Below, piece after piece: positions 8,284-15,097 of a stretch of 16,115 nucleotides of DNA (position 1 is its first letter; every line of letters starts with the position of its first letter). The stretch is taken from NCBI GenBank assembly GCA_964558875.1, contig CAZLGM010000066.1:1-16115 (forward strand), in the 5' to 3' direction. The translations under genes and the position numbers were made by a program. The notes beneath the pieces were generated by a model, which saw only the letters and a program-made list of their open reading frames with translations, did not search any database and was not told where the DNA came from. The DNA is from CAZLGM01 sp964558875. GTDB lineage: Bacteria; Desulfobacterota; Desulfobulbia; Desulfobulbales; Desulfocapsaceae.

Positions 8284-8296
8284 CATTAATCCTCCT
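8284..8296 (-). promoter_or_regulatory. Strong Shine-Dalgarno with out-of-frame ATG ahead of dgt
   Basis: On the minus strand, AAGGAGG is followed at good spacing by an ATG at 8286-8284. That ATG opens a 61-codon frame (ending at 8101) which overlaps the dgt start in a different frame. It could be a leader ORF controlling dgt by overlap, or point to a frameshift at the dgt N-terminus. The small ORF shows no recognisable protein. Confidence 0.45.
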
Positions 8297-8418
8297 TATC
8301 CTCTTTACACCTCTGAACCGGTAAGTGCAAGGAAGAAAAGAAGATTGGCTATATCCTTAACCCTAACCCAACATTCTGATCAGACACCCTCAGGAATATT
8401 CAAATGGGAATGAATGAT

Positions 8419-8633
8419 ACCTGAATCCGTGAGCATCCGATAGTACTGTAGCTTTACATGATTTAGCTGATCGATAATAGTGAACTATATCAGTCAGTTA
8501 AATTGTATAAAGATGCAGAGCTGACAGATGCCCCGTAGGAGGAATTATTCTTTCAGGTTAAAATAACAGGGTTAAGTAATATCATATCAATACATTATCA
8601 ACTCAGAGAACGATTTTCGTTACGGATTCAGGT
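8419..8633. repeat. 12-bp inverted repeats bracketing hairpin copy 3
   Basis: ACCTGAATCCGT at 8419-8430 and its exact complement ACGGATTCAGGT at 8622-8633 enclose a 215-bp segment holding hairpin copy 3. The same 12-mer occurs a third time at 12647-12658. The arrangement resembles the terminal repeats of a small non-autonomous element, but no target duplication is clear. Confidence 0.55.
8431..8533 (+). repeat. Structured hairpin repeat, copy 3 (diverged)
   Basis: Same orientation and layout as copies 1 and 2. The left core CCGATAGTACTGTAG is intact; the right core (ATGCAGAGCTGACAGATG) has drifted, leaving several basal mismatches. The inner stem 8452-8470 with 8494-8512 is again a different sequence, paired with three wobbles and one C-A mismatch. 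The apical segment GATAATAGTGAACTATATC is close to that of the other copies. Unlike them it lies in the 5' region between the divergent dgt and SGNH genes, so it cannot serve as a terminator for either. Confidence 0.75.
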
Positions 8634-8731
8634 TAGAGTAAATCAGTAATACCTGTTCTGGATTCATGTTGATTTCAACATCAGCACATGGTACACGAAA
8701 ATCTGACCACTTGTTTCAACCACCCGGTTCC
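8534..8731. other. Intergenic region upstream of the SGNH-like gene
   Basis: Apart from the right arm of the 12-bp inverted repeat, I see nothing definite. It is AT-rich with no clear -35/-10 pair. The frame of the downstream gene is open back to an ATG at 8666. Confidence 0.35.
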
Positions 8732-9826
8732 ATGAAAACAATAATTGTCCGCTTTTTCAAATCTCTTCTCCTGCTTTTCTTACTCACAGGAGCCTGCCTC
8801 ATCTGCCTTGAATGGCTGGTGAGAGTATTTTTACCAACATATCATCCTGCCGGCAGAATCCATTTCATTCGTGATCATGAAAATGATGTCGTTATTGCCT
8901 CACGAGATTTCCAGGGAAGACAGTGGAAAAATACCGGTGATTTTGATGTGGCTATCAGCATAAACCGACACGGCTTCCGGGATAAAAAGAGCTTTGACAA
9001 ACAAACATCCCAAGGAATTTTTGTTGTTGGCGACTCGTTCAGCTTCGGCTGGGGAGTGGAAGAAACTGAACGTTTTTCAAATCAACTGGAAACGACCCTG
9101 AGAACTCCTGTCTACAATATTGCAACTCCAACCAATATTGAAGGGTATTCGCGTTTAGTTCATTATGCTCAGCAGAACGGTGCTCAGGTCAACCAACTGA
9201 TAATTGGTATTTGCATGGAAAATGATCTTCTCGATTATCAATTTCTGATGACACAATCTTCCCAAGCACCCGACAAATTACAATATGCTTATCGTTTTAC
9301 TTCCCGGAAGGCTATCAAATCATTGTTAAGCCGCCACTCAGCCCTTTATGGAGCTGTAACGAGTGCTGTCCATAAAAATCCAGCTTTGAAATCGATAATG
9401 GTTCAAGCCGGTTGGATTATTGATAACTTTGACGGAATGAATCGCAACCAATACAATGAAAAAATAATCCAAAGCTCGACGGATCGACTCCTGAAGCTGA
9501 TTAATCAAAACCAGATAGAGCAACACCTGATCGTTCTTATACCATCAAGAGCCCTGTGGATTGGAGGAAATGAAAAGACAGAACGGCTGGTTCATCGTCA
9601 ATTTGTCAGTTCATTAATGAAACATCGACTCAATGTGATCGATTTAAAACCATTATTCGAACGAATAAAAAACCCATTATCTTACCATTTTGCAAATGAT
9701 GGCCACTGGAACAAACTCGGTCACAGCTTTGCTGCACAATCAATTGCTGAACACATAGAAACGCATCAACTTTTTATCCAAAGCCGGAAACAGAACAACA
9801 TTCCGTTCAGCCGGTTCAGAAAATAG
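8732..9826 (+). CDS. Membrane-anchored SGNH-hydrolase-like protein
   Basis: Probable SGNH/GDSL-fold hydrolase or acyltransferase-type protein of unknown substrate. With the start at 8732 it has 364 residues. A hydrophobic signal anchor (about residues 5-35) is followed by a short linker, then block I with GDSFSFGWG (nucleophile Ser about 102), a block III-like ENDL near 163-166, and the C-terminal DGHWN motif carrying the probable catalytic Asp323 and His325. The catalytic part would lie outside the cytoplasmic membrane. An ATG at 8666 would add 22 residues ahead of the hydrophobic stretch. Neither start has a good Shine-Dalgarno, so I preferred the one giving a normal signal sequence. It is co-directional with the following DUF2207 gene (75 bp gap), but a shared function is not evident. 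Confidence 0.85.
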   Translation: MKTIIVRFFKSLLLLFLLTGACLICLEWLVRVFLPTYHPAGRIHFIRDHENDVVIASRDFQGRQWKNTGDFDVAISINRHGFRDKKSFDKQTSQGIFVVGDSFSFGWGVEETERFSNQLETTLRTPVYNIATPTNIEGYSRLVHYAQQNGAQVNQLIIGICMENDLLDYQFLMTQSSQAPDKLQYAYRFTSRKAIKSLLSRHSALYGAVTSAVHKNPALKSIMVQAGWIIDNFDGMNRNQYNEKIIQSSTDRLLKLINQNQIEQHLIVLIPSRALWIGGNEKTERLVHRQFVSSLMKHRLNVIDLKPLFERIKNPLSYHFANDGHWNKLGHSFAAQSIAEHIETHQLFIQSRKQNNIPFSRFRK

Positions 9827-9901
9827 ACATCAAAAGATAAAAACAGTATTATCTATTTGATTCTTCCTAATAACCTGATTGCAAAATCGGACACTCTTGA
9901 C

Positions 9902-11923
9902 ATGCTTTTCAGACAGAAAGTGAAACGGGATCAAAAAACGGTATCTCTCAAGCCATTCCACTTCTTATCCCCCATTACCTTCTCAGCCAAACCCAAAATC
10001 ACCCTCTTCTCTTTATTCGCCACACTCCTGCTGTTTTTCCTTATAGCCGGCAACGCTGCGGCAGACCAGAAGGAGGTCATCCTCAGCTTTTCCTCCGAGA
10101 TTCTTGTTCATGCCGACAGCCGCCTGACAGTATCGGAAACCATTACCGTTATTGCCCTTGGCAACAAGATAAAACGTGGTATCTACAGGGACTTGTACAC
10201 CAAGTCCAAAGATCATTCCGGGAACACAATCAATACCGATTTCACAATAAAGGAAGTTCTGAAGAACGGTAGCCTCGAACCGTATCATACAAAAAAAACT
10301 TCAAACGGTATTCGCGTCTACATCGGCGATAAAAACGTCTACCTCAGGCAGGGAGTTTACACATACAAAATTGTTTATGAGTCAAGCTCGCAACTTGGTT
10401 TTCTGGAGCAGTTTGACGAATTGTACTGGAATGTCACCGGCAATAACTGGGCCTTTCCCATCGAAACAGCCAGCGTAGATGTGATGCTACCCACTGGAGC
10501 CTCTATTCTGCAGAGTGAGGGCTACACAGGCCCTATCGGCAGTAAGGGAAAACACTTTCGAATAATCCCGGAGTCTACTGTCGATATCTCCTTTGTCACC
10601 ACCAGACGGCTTCTGCCGGGTGAAGGGTTCACGATTGCGGTTGCCTGGCCAAAAGGATTTGTCAGCAGTCCAACCTTTTCACAGAAAATCAGAAGACTGT
10701 ATTCTTCTAGTCATGAGACATTTGTTTGCCTGGCAATTATTGGTGCAATCCTGATCTATTTCACCACTGCCTGGTTCAGGGTGGGCAAAGATCCAGATTC
10801 AAAAGCGATAATTCCCCAGACCTCTCCTCCCGGCAATCATTCGCCGGCAGCGGCCCGATTTTTAAAACAGATGGAGATGTCCACCGACTACACAACACTG
10901 ACTGCGACAATTCTTAATATGGCCGTCAAAGGATATCTTGTCATCCAAGAATCAGAAGAAAACCGCTTTAACCTGGTTCTACAAAACAATTTGAACACAT
11001 CACTGACCAGGGAAGAGCAGGCTGTTGGTGACATACTGTTTGGGGACGGAAAGAAAACACTGTCGTTGTATGATAAAAACAGAGGCACCATAAAGGAAAT
11101 TGAATTGGCCCAAAAAGCTCTTTTAAAAGCGCTCAATGAGAAATATGGAAAAGGAAAAGGGTATTTCTCCATAAACAACCATTACGGCTTACCCGGTTGC
11201 CTGGGCAGCCTTGTTATCATTATTGGACTCTTATGGTATGCGGCAAACAATACTGATATTACCAGTGTTGACCCAACCGTTTTCGCAGCAGATCACAGAA
11301 TTGGCATTGTTGCTCTGCTCATCTTCTGGACAGTTGGCATATATGCAGGCACATCCCTGACAATTAAATCCTGGCTCAGCGGCAGAGGGTGGAAAAGCTT
11401 CCTTTTACTGTTAATCAGCCTCCCTTTCGGCCTGATGCTCTATGCGATCATGTTTTTCAACAATATAGCTGTCTCACCGGTAATTCTGGTAACACTCATC
11501 ATTATTCCGGCAATGAATATGCTATTTTATGAACTGCTCAAAGCACCGAGTGAAAAAGGACAGAATCTTCTCGATCAATTTGCCGGATTTGCGCTCTACC
11601 TCTCTGTTGCAGAAAAGGATCGGCTCAACCTGCTCAATCCACCCAAAGAAACTCCTGAATTGTTTTCAAAATTTTTACCCTGGGCTCTGGCCCTTGATGT
11701 TGAACAGCAGTGGAGTGAACGATTCAGTTCTATGCTGCAAAAAAGCGGTTATCAACCGACCTGGTATCACGGAACACATTCCACTACCACAATAAGCCCG
11801 TCGTTTGCTTCCGGTTTTCACAGCGCCATGTCAAGCGCCGGCTCCAGCTCAAGTTCATCCGGCAGCAGTGGTGGTGGATCATCCGGAGGTGGAGGTGGTG
11901 GCGGCGGTGGCGGCGGCTGGTAA
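9902..11923 (+). CDS. DUF2207-domain membrane protein with glycine-rich C-terminus
   Basis: Predicted envelope protein of unknown biochemical role. From the ATG at 9902 it has 673 residues: a long basic lead, a signal peptide (about 31-54, ending NAAA), an extracytoplasmic DUF2207-type beta domain (SETITV, GIYRDLYT and ELYWNVTGNNWAFPI are typical), one membrane segment near AIIGAILIYFTTAWF, a cytoplasmic stretch with AARFLKQMEMSTDYTTLTATI, a cluster of three to four further membrane segments, and a Ser/Gly tail ending in about eleven Gly then Trp. A TTG at 9857 could start the frame 15 codons earlier; neither start has a strong ribosome site. DUF2207 proteins are commonly encoded with LemA and TPM proteins, as here. 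Confidence 0.88.
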   Translation: MLFRQKVKRDQKTVSLKPFHFLSPITFSAKPKITLFSLFATLLLFFLIAGNAAADQKEVILSFSSEILVHADSRLTVSETITVIALGNKIKRGIYRDLYTKSKDHSGNTINTDFTIKEVLKNGSLEPYHTKKTSNGIRVYIGDKNVYLRQGVYTYKIVYESSSQLGFLEQFDELYWNVTGNNWAFPIETASVDVMLPTGASILQSEGYTGPIGSKGKHFRIIPESTVDISFVTTRRLLPGEGFTIAVAWPKGFVSSPTFSQKIRRLYSSSHETFVCLAIIGAILIYFTTAWFRVGKDPDSKAIIPQTSPPGNHSPAAARFLKQMEMSTDYTTLTATILNMAVKGYLVIQESEENRFNLVLQNNLNTSLTREEQAVGDILFGDGKKTLSLYDKNRGTIKEIELAQKALLKALNEKYGKGKGYFSINNHYGLPGCLGSLVIIIGLLWYAANNTDITSVDPTVFAADHRIGIVALLIFWTVGIYAGTSLTIKSWLSGRGWKSFLLLLISLPFGLMLYAIMFFNNIAVSPVILVTLIIIPAMNMLFYELLKAPSEKGQNLLDQFAGFALYLSVAEKDRLNLLNPPKETPELFSKFLPWALALDVEQQWSERFSSMLQKSGYQPTWYHGTHSTTTISPSFASGFHSAMSSAGSSSSSSGSSGGGSSGGGGGGGGGGGW

Positions 11924-12033
11924 ATTTGCAAAGAATATGGCTCATCAAATAGACATATTCACAAAAAAACACTATAGTTCGATGGGCAGAAAAAAATAAA
12001 TCCACACATCCCTATTCTTCAGCAGGAGGTTTT

Positions 12034-12618
12034 ATGAAACGGGCTATCCAGACAACTGTTATTCTTTTGGCAGCAGTCCTGTTAGGCAGTTGTGGCTATA
12101 ACACATTACAGGTTAAGGAAGAAGCCGTTTTTCAAGCTTGGGCTGATATCGAGTCAACCATGCAACGACGGGCCGACCTGATCCCGAATCTGGTCGAAAC
12201 GGTCAAGGGATATGCCAAACATGAACGGGAAACACTGGAAGCCGTGGTCAATGCCCGGGCAAAAGCAACTTCCGTCAAGCTATCCAAAGAGGACCTTTCA
12301 AATCCCGAGGCCATGCAGCAACTGCAGGCCGCCCAAGCGGGTCTGACCTCGGCGCTATCCAAACTCCTGCTTGTTGTTGAACGATACCCGGATCTGAAAG
12401 CCAATCAGAATTTTCTCAATCTGCAGAACCAGCTCGAAGGGACGGAAAACCGAATCAATGTGGCCCGGCAGCGCTACAACAGAGCGGTCTCCGACTTTAA
12501 CGGTTCCATCCGCAAATTCCCTGCCAATCTAACCAACAAGTACCTGCTCAACCTGGAAAAAAAGGAGTATTTCAAGGCTGAAGAACGGTCCAAAGAGGTT
12601 CCGAAAGTTAATTTTTAA
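12034..12618 (+). CDS. lemA: LemA family lipoprotein
   Basis: A 194-residue LemA protein, an envelope-associated helical-bundle family of unclear function. An N-terminal lipoprotein signal ends in a lipobox (LLGSC, Cys20), so the protein is probably lipid-anchored. The conserved core AWADIESTMQRRADLIPNLV is followed by the helical repeats (ETLEAVVNARAKAT, ENRINVARQRYNRAVSDFN) usual for the family, and the length is standard. A strong GCAGGAGG ribosome site sits at ideal spacing. It lies 110 bp after the DUF2207 gene and 48 bp before the first TPM gene, consistent with one operon. Confidence 0.96.
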   Translation: MKRAIQTTVILLAAVLLGSCGYNTLQVKEEAVFQAWADIESTMQRRADLIPNLVETVKGYAKHERETLEAVVNARAKATSVKLSKEDLSNPEAMQQLQAAQAGLTSALSKLLLVVERYPDLKANQNFLNLQNQLEGTENRINVARQRYNRAVSDFNGSIRKFPANLTNKYLLNLEKKEYFKAEERSKEVPKVNF

Positions 12619-12646
12619 CGATTTAAGGCAAACAACATTTTCCGTC

Positions 12647-12658
12647 ACGGATTCAGGT
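12647..12658 (+). repeat. Third copy of the 12-bp repeat ACGGATTCAGGT
   Basis: Identical to the right arm near hairpin copy 3. The similarity reaches upstream: AACGATTTTCGTTACGG near 8609 against AACATTTTCCGTCACGG near 12634. Here the AGG within the repeat lies nine bases before the TPM gene's ATG and is the best candidate for its Shine-Dalgarno. Confidence 0.6.
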
Positions 12659-12666
12659 AATTGGCC

Positions 12667-13560
12667 ATGATCCCCAGACCATCCAAACGGCTGCTGACAC
12701 TAATGTTTCTGCTGACCGGGTTGTTCAGTCTTTTGCTGCCGGCTGTTTCAAGTGGTCTGGAAGTCCCTCAACTTCAGGGCAGGGTAAATGATTATGGCTC
12801 TATGCTGTCAAGCGGTACAAAACAACAGCTTGAACAACTGTTGCAGGTTCTGGAACAGCAGGAATCGACCCAGATCGTTGTATTGACCATTAACTCTCTT
12901 GAAGGTGACAACCTGGAGAATTTTTCCATACGCGTCGTGGAGAAATGGAAAATAGGTCAAAAAGGGCTGGACAACGGTGTTCTTCTGCTGATCGCCAAAG
13001 AGGACCGAAAACTCCGAATTGAGGTGGGATACGGGTTGGAGGGAAAACTGACCGATCTGGTTGCCGGTCGGATCATCAGAGACGTGATTACCCCAAAGTT
13101 TAAGATGGGAAATTTCGACCAGGGTGTCATTGATGGCATTAACTCCTTAGCAAGCGTTGTCAGGGGCGAATTTGACAACCAGATGAGAAATATTGATTCT
13201 CGCGAAAAAGAGAGAAATCACCGGGACGGACTGATCGGCTTTACTGTCTTTATTTTTTTCTTTATCAGTAAAATTTTCAGGGAAAAGCCGCTCATTGCTG
13301 CAGCCATTGGTGCTGTCGCCGCACCGCTGATCGGCCATTTCGTTTTTAACACCAGCCTCCCTGTCACCCTCTTTCTTATCTTTTTGGGTGGCAATGCCGG
13401 CTTTATTTTCAGCTCAATTGGAACAGGCGGCTCCGGACGGAGTTCTTCCGGGTGGTCTACCGGCTCAAGTGGAGGCTATGGCGGGAGCTTCAGCAGTGGA
13501 GGCGGCTTTAGTGGTGGTGGCGGAAGTTTCGGTGGTGGCGGAGCATCCGGTAGCTGGTAA
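12667..13560 (+). CDS. TPM-domain (YgcG-type) secreted membrane protein
   Basis: A 297-residue protein with a TPM domain (DUF477, TPM_phosphatase), named after plant TLP18.3, for which phosphatase activity is proposed. A signal peptide (about 1-29) is followed by the TPM domain (about 33-155: VNDYGSMLSS, TQIVVLTINSL, WKIGQKGLDNGVLLLIAKEDRKLRIEVGYGLEG), placing it outside the cytoplasm. A basic linker, two or three hydrophobic segments and a Gly/Ser-rich tail ending GGGGASGSW follow, all typical of this family. I chose the ATG at 12667 over a TTG two codons upstream. Its ribosome site lies within a copy of the 12-bp repeat. The next gene starts five bases after its stop. Confidence 0.93.
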   Translation: MIPRPSKRLLTLMFLLTGLFSLLLPAVSSGLEVPQLQGRVNDYGSMLSSGTKQQLEQLLQVLEQQESTQIVVLTINSLEGDNLENFSIRVVEKWKIGQKGLDNGVLLLIAKEDRKLRIEVGYGLEGKLTDLVAGRIIRDVITPKFKMGNFDQGVIDGINSLASVVRGEFDNQMRNIDSREKERNHRDGLIGFTVFIFFFISKIFREKPLIAAAIGAVAAPLIGHFVFNTSLPVTLFLIFLGGNAGFIFSSIGTGGSGRSSSGWSTGSSGGYGGSFSSGGGFSGGGGSFGGGGASGSW

Positions 13561-13565
13561 TTGAT

Positions 13566-14216
13566 ATGAATACGCTTGCACAACAGTTTTTAACAGAGAA
13601 AGAACGGGACAAAATAACCCAAACCGTCCATCGGGCCGAGCAGGTCACTTCCGGTGAAATTGTCCCCATGGTGGTTTCCCACAGCTCAGAGTATCGAGCT
13701 GCGGCAATTATCGGCGGCTTCCTGCTCAGTTTTCTTTTCTCACTGCTGGGCACCCCCTTTATCGGCAAAGCCCTCTGGCTGGGTTCCAATAATATGCTAC
13801 TCTTTGTCGGCTGTTTTTTGGTGTTGTTTTATCCTTTTTATGTCCTCGTCGGCCGACTACCACGTCTTAAACGACTCTTTCTCATTAAAAAAGAAATCAG
13901 CCAGGAAGTGGAAGAGCATGCCGTAATCAGCTTCTTTGAGGAGCAACTTTATGAGACCAGAGAGAAAAACGGCATCCTTATCTTCATCTCCGTTTTTGAG
14001 CACCATGTCGTCATTCTGGGCGATAGCGGAATCAATGAAAAAATCGACCTTGGAAGCTGGAAGAAGATGGTCGATCATATAATCGACGGCATCAAAAACA
14101 ACCATCAATGTGATGCAATCTGTGAAGTCATTGAAGACATTGGTTCAATCCTGCAATCTCACTTTCCCATTCGGGATGACGATGAAAATGAGCTGCATGA
14201 TCTAATAATCAGATAA
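13566..14216 (+). CDS. Second TPM-family protein, domain interrupted by two membrane helices
   Basis: A 216-residue TPM-like protein of the smaller type often found after YgcG-type proteins. It has no signal peptide. The first part of the domain (HRAEQVTSGEIVPMVV, about 22-37) is followed by two hydrophobic helices (about 45-67 and 78-99), a basic stretch (RLPRLKRLFLIKKE), then the rest of the domain: AVISFFEEQLYETREKNGIL, VVILGDSGINEKI and SWKKMVDHIIDGIKN. The final residues are acidic. The five-base gap to the preceding TPM gene implies translational coupling. The role is presumed to be shared with its operon partners. Confidence 0.88.
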   Translation: MNTLAQQFLTEKERDKITQTVHRAEQVTSGEIVPMVVSHSSEYRAAAIIGGFLLSFLFSLLGTPFIGKALWLGSNNMLLFVGCFLVLFYPFYVLVGRLPRLKRLFLIKKEISQEVEEHAVISFFEEQLYETREKNGILIFISVFEHHVVILGDSGINEKIDLGSWKKMVDHIIDGIKNNHQCDAICEVIEDIGSILQSHFPIRDDDENELHDLIIR

Positions 14217-14228
14217 GCTGGGGCAATA

Positions 14229-14248
14229 CTGAATCAGAACAGATTCAG
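14229..14248. terminator. Possible hairpin between convergent genes
   Basis: CTGAATC and GATTCAG form a 7-bp stem with a 6-base loop, 12 bp after the second TPM gene. Neither side has a T-run, so if it ends transcription it is not a classical intrinsic terminator. The remainder up to 14337 shows nothing else. Confidence 0.3.
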
Positions 14249-14337
14249 GTCTATTCCTACCAGTCAAACTAGCTATGGACAATTAATTCGGGATTGGACG
14301 AAGGGAAGAAAGGGTATAAACAAGGCGGAATTTCACT

Positions 14338-14838
14338 TCACCCCTTATCGATTTTGGGCAAATCATTGATGTTACGCTGGCAGTCTTCTTCCGTGCAACC
14401 GTGTTTGCAATAGTAACCAAATCCGGAATCCCAAGTGATTCCCCCTTTCGGGCACTTGTCAACATACTCGGAATATTTGACCAATCGCTCAACAATGGCT
14501 TTGGGGACAGAGTGCTCCATTTTGCAGGCAGCCTTGTCAGCCTCTTTCTCATCAACGCCCAACACATTCACAAGGAATTTTTGAAGAGAAGTGTGACGAT
14601 GGACGACTTCTTTAGCCGCAGTCTCTCCTTCAGGCGTCAGGGTAATCAGATCATAGGGAGCATAGTTGATCAGCCCAAGCTTCCCAAGAGTCCGCAGCGC
14701 GCCTGTGACTGAAGAAGCCCGTACCTGAAGATATTCGGAAATATCTTTAGCCCGGGCAACCATCTTTTCAGCAGATATATGATATATTGCTTCGAGATAA
14801 TCTTCCTGGCTTGCTGTTAGTTTTCCACTCGATGCCAT
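14338..14838 (-). CDS. DtxR/MntR-family metal-dependent transcriptional regulator
   Basis: A metal-responsive DNA-binding repressor, probably sensing Fe(II) or Mn(II). The 166 residues comprise an N-terminal winged helix (LTASQEDYLEAIYHI, then ISEYLQVRASSVTGALRTLGKLGLI) and a dimerisation/metal-binding domain. There is no SH3-like third domain, so its size is closer to MntR. By alignment to remembered MntR and DtxR, likely ligands are D13, E16, H82, C105, E108 and H109, which combine an MntR-like Asp with a DtxR-like Cys. The C-terminus adds C129, C144, C148 and C153, absent from classical members. The ATG at 14838 fits the family start but its ribosome site is weak. It faces the CREST gene divergently; no transporter gene is in view. 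Confidence 0.93.
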   Translation of the reverse strand: MASSGKLTASQEDYLEAIYHISAEKMVARAKDISEYLQVRASSVTGALRTLGKLGLINYAPYDLITLTPEGETAAKEVVHRHTSLQKFLVNVLGVDEKEADKAACKMEHSVPKAIVERLVKYSEYVDKCPKGGITWDSGFGYYCKHGCTEEDCQRNINDLPKIDKG

Positions 14839-14881
14839 AGTTTAGTTACTCTCAAAAATGATCAATAGAAATTAGCTGAAA

Positions 14882-14908
14882 ATTATGCCAATCCAAAGAA
14901 AAAGTCAA
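14882..14908 (-). promoter_or_regulatory. Candidate promoter of the DtxR-family gene
   Basis: On the minus strand, TTGACT (complement of 14903-14908) and CATAAT (complement of 14882-14887) are separated by 15 bases, a short spacer, about 45 bp before the start codon. The -35 lies inside one arm of the inverted repeat at 14901-14930. Confidence 0.45.
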
Positions 14909-14930
14909 CTATCACAAAAGGATTGACTTT
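14901..14930. promoter_or_regulatory. Inverted repeat, possible operator
   Basis: AAAGTCAA (14901-14908) and TTGACTTT (14923-14930) are perfect 8-bp inverted arms 14 bases apart in the divergent region between the DtxR-family and CREST genes, overlapping the regulator's putative -35. This is a natural place for autoregulation, but it does not match the known DtxR or MntR box as I remember them. Confidence 0.4.
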
Positions 14931-14999
14931 GAAGATTCAAATCAATACATGCCAATTAAGGTCTGGATCAATGCTCAAAACGCCAAAAAAGAGATCGGG

Positions 15000-15028
15000 T
15001 TGACAAATAGGGAGGAAATCTATCAAAT
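15000..15028 (+). promoter_or_regulatory. Candidate promoter of the CREST gene
   Basis: A perfect TTGACA (15000-15005), a 17-base spacer and TCAAAT (15023-15028, four of six consensus bases), about 70 bp before the start codon. Plausible on sequence alone. Confidence 0.45.
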
Positions 15029-15097
15029 AGCGGGTATGGATTGTTGAGGCTGGGCGCTGAAAACTATTGCACTAAATAATAACTGAAAGAAGCAGTA

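Noticed and set aside
3206..8533. Hairpin repeats as integron attC sites, a retron or a CRISPR array
   Set aside because: No GTTRRRY/RYYYAAC core ends, no integrase or reverse transcriptase gene, and no regularly spaced short repeats. The three copies are kilobases apart.
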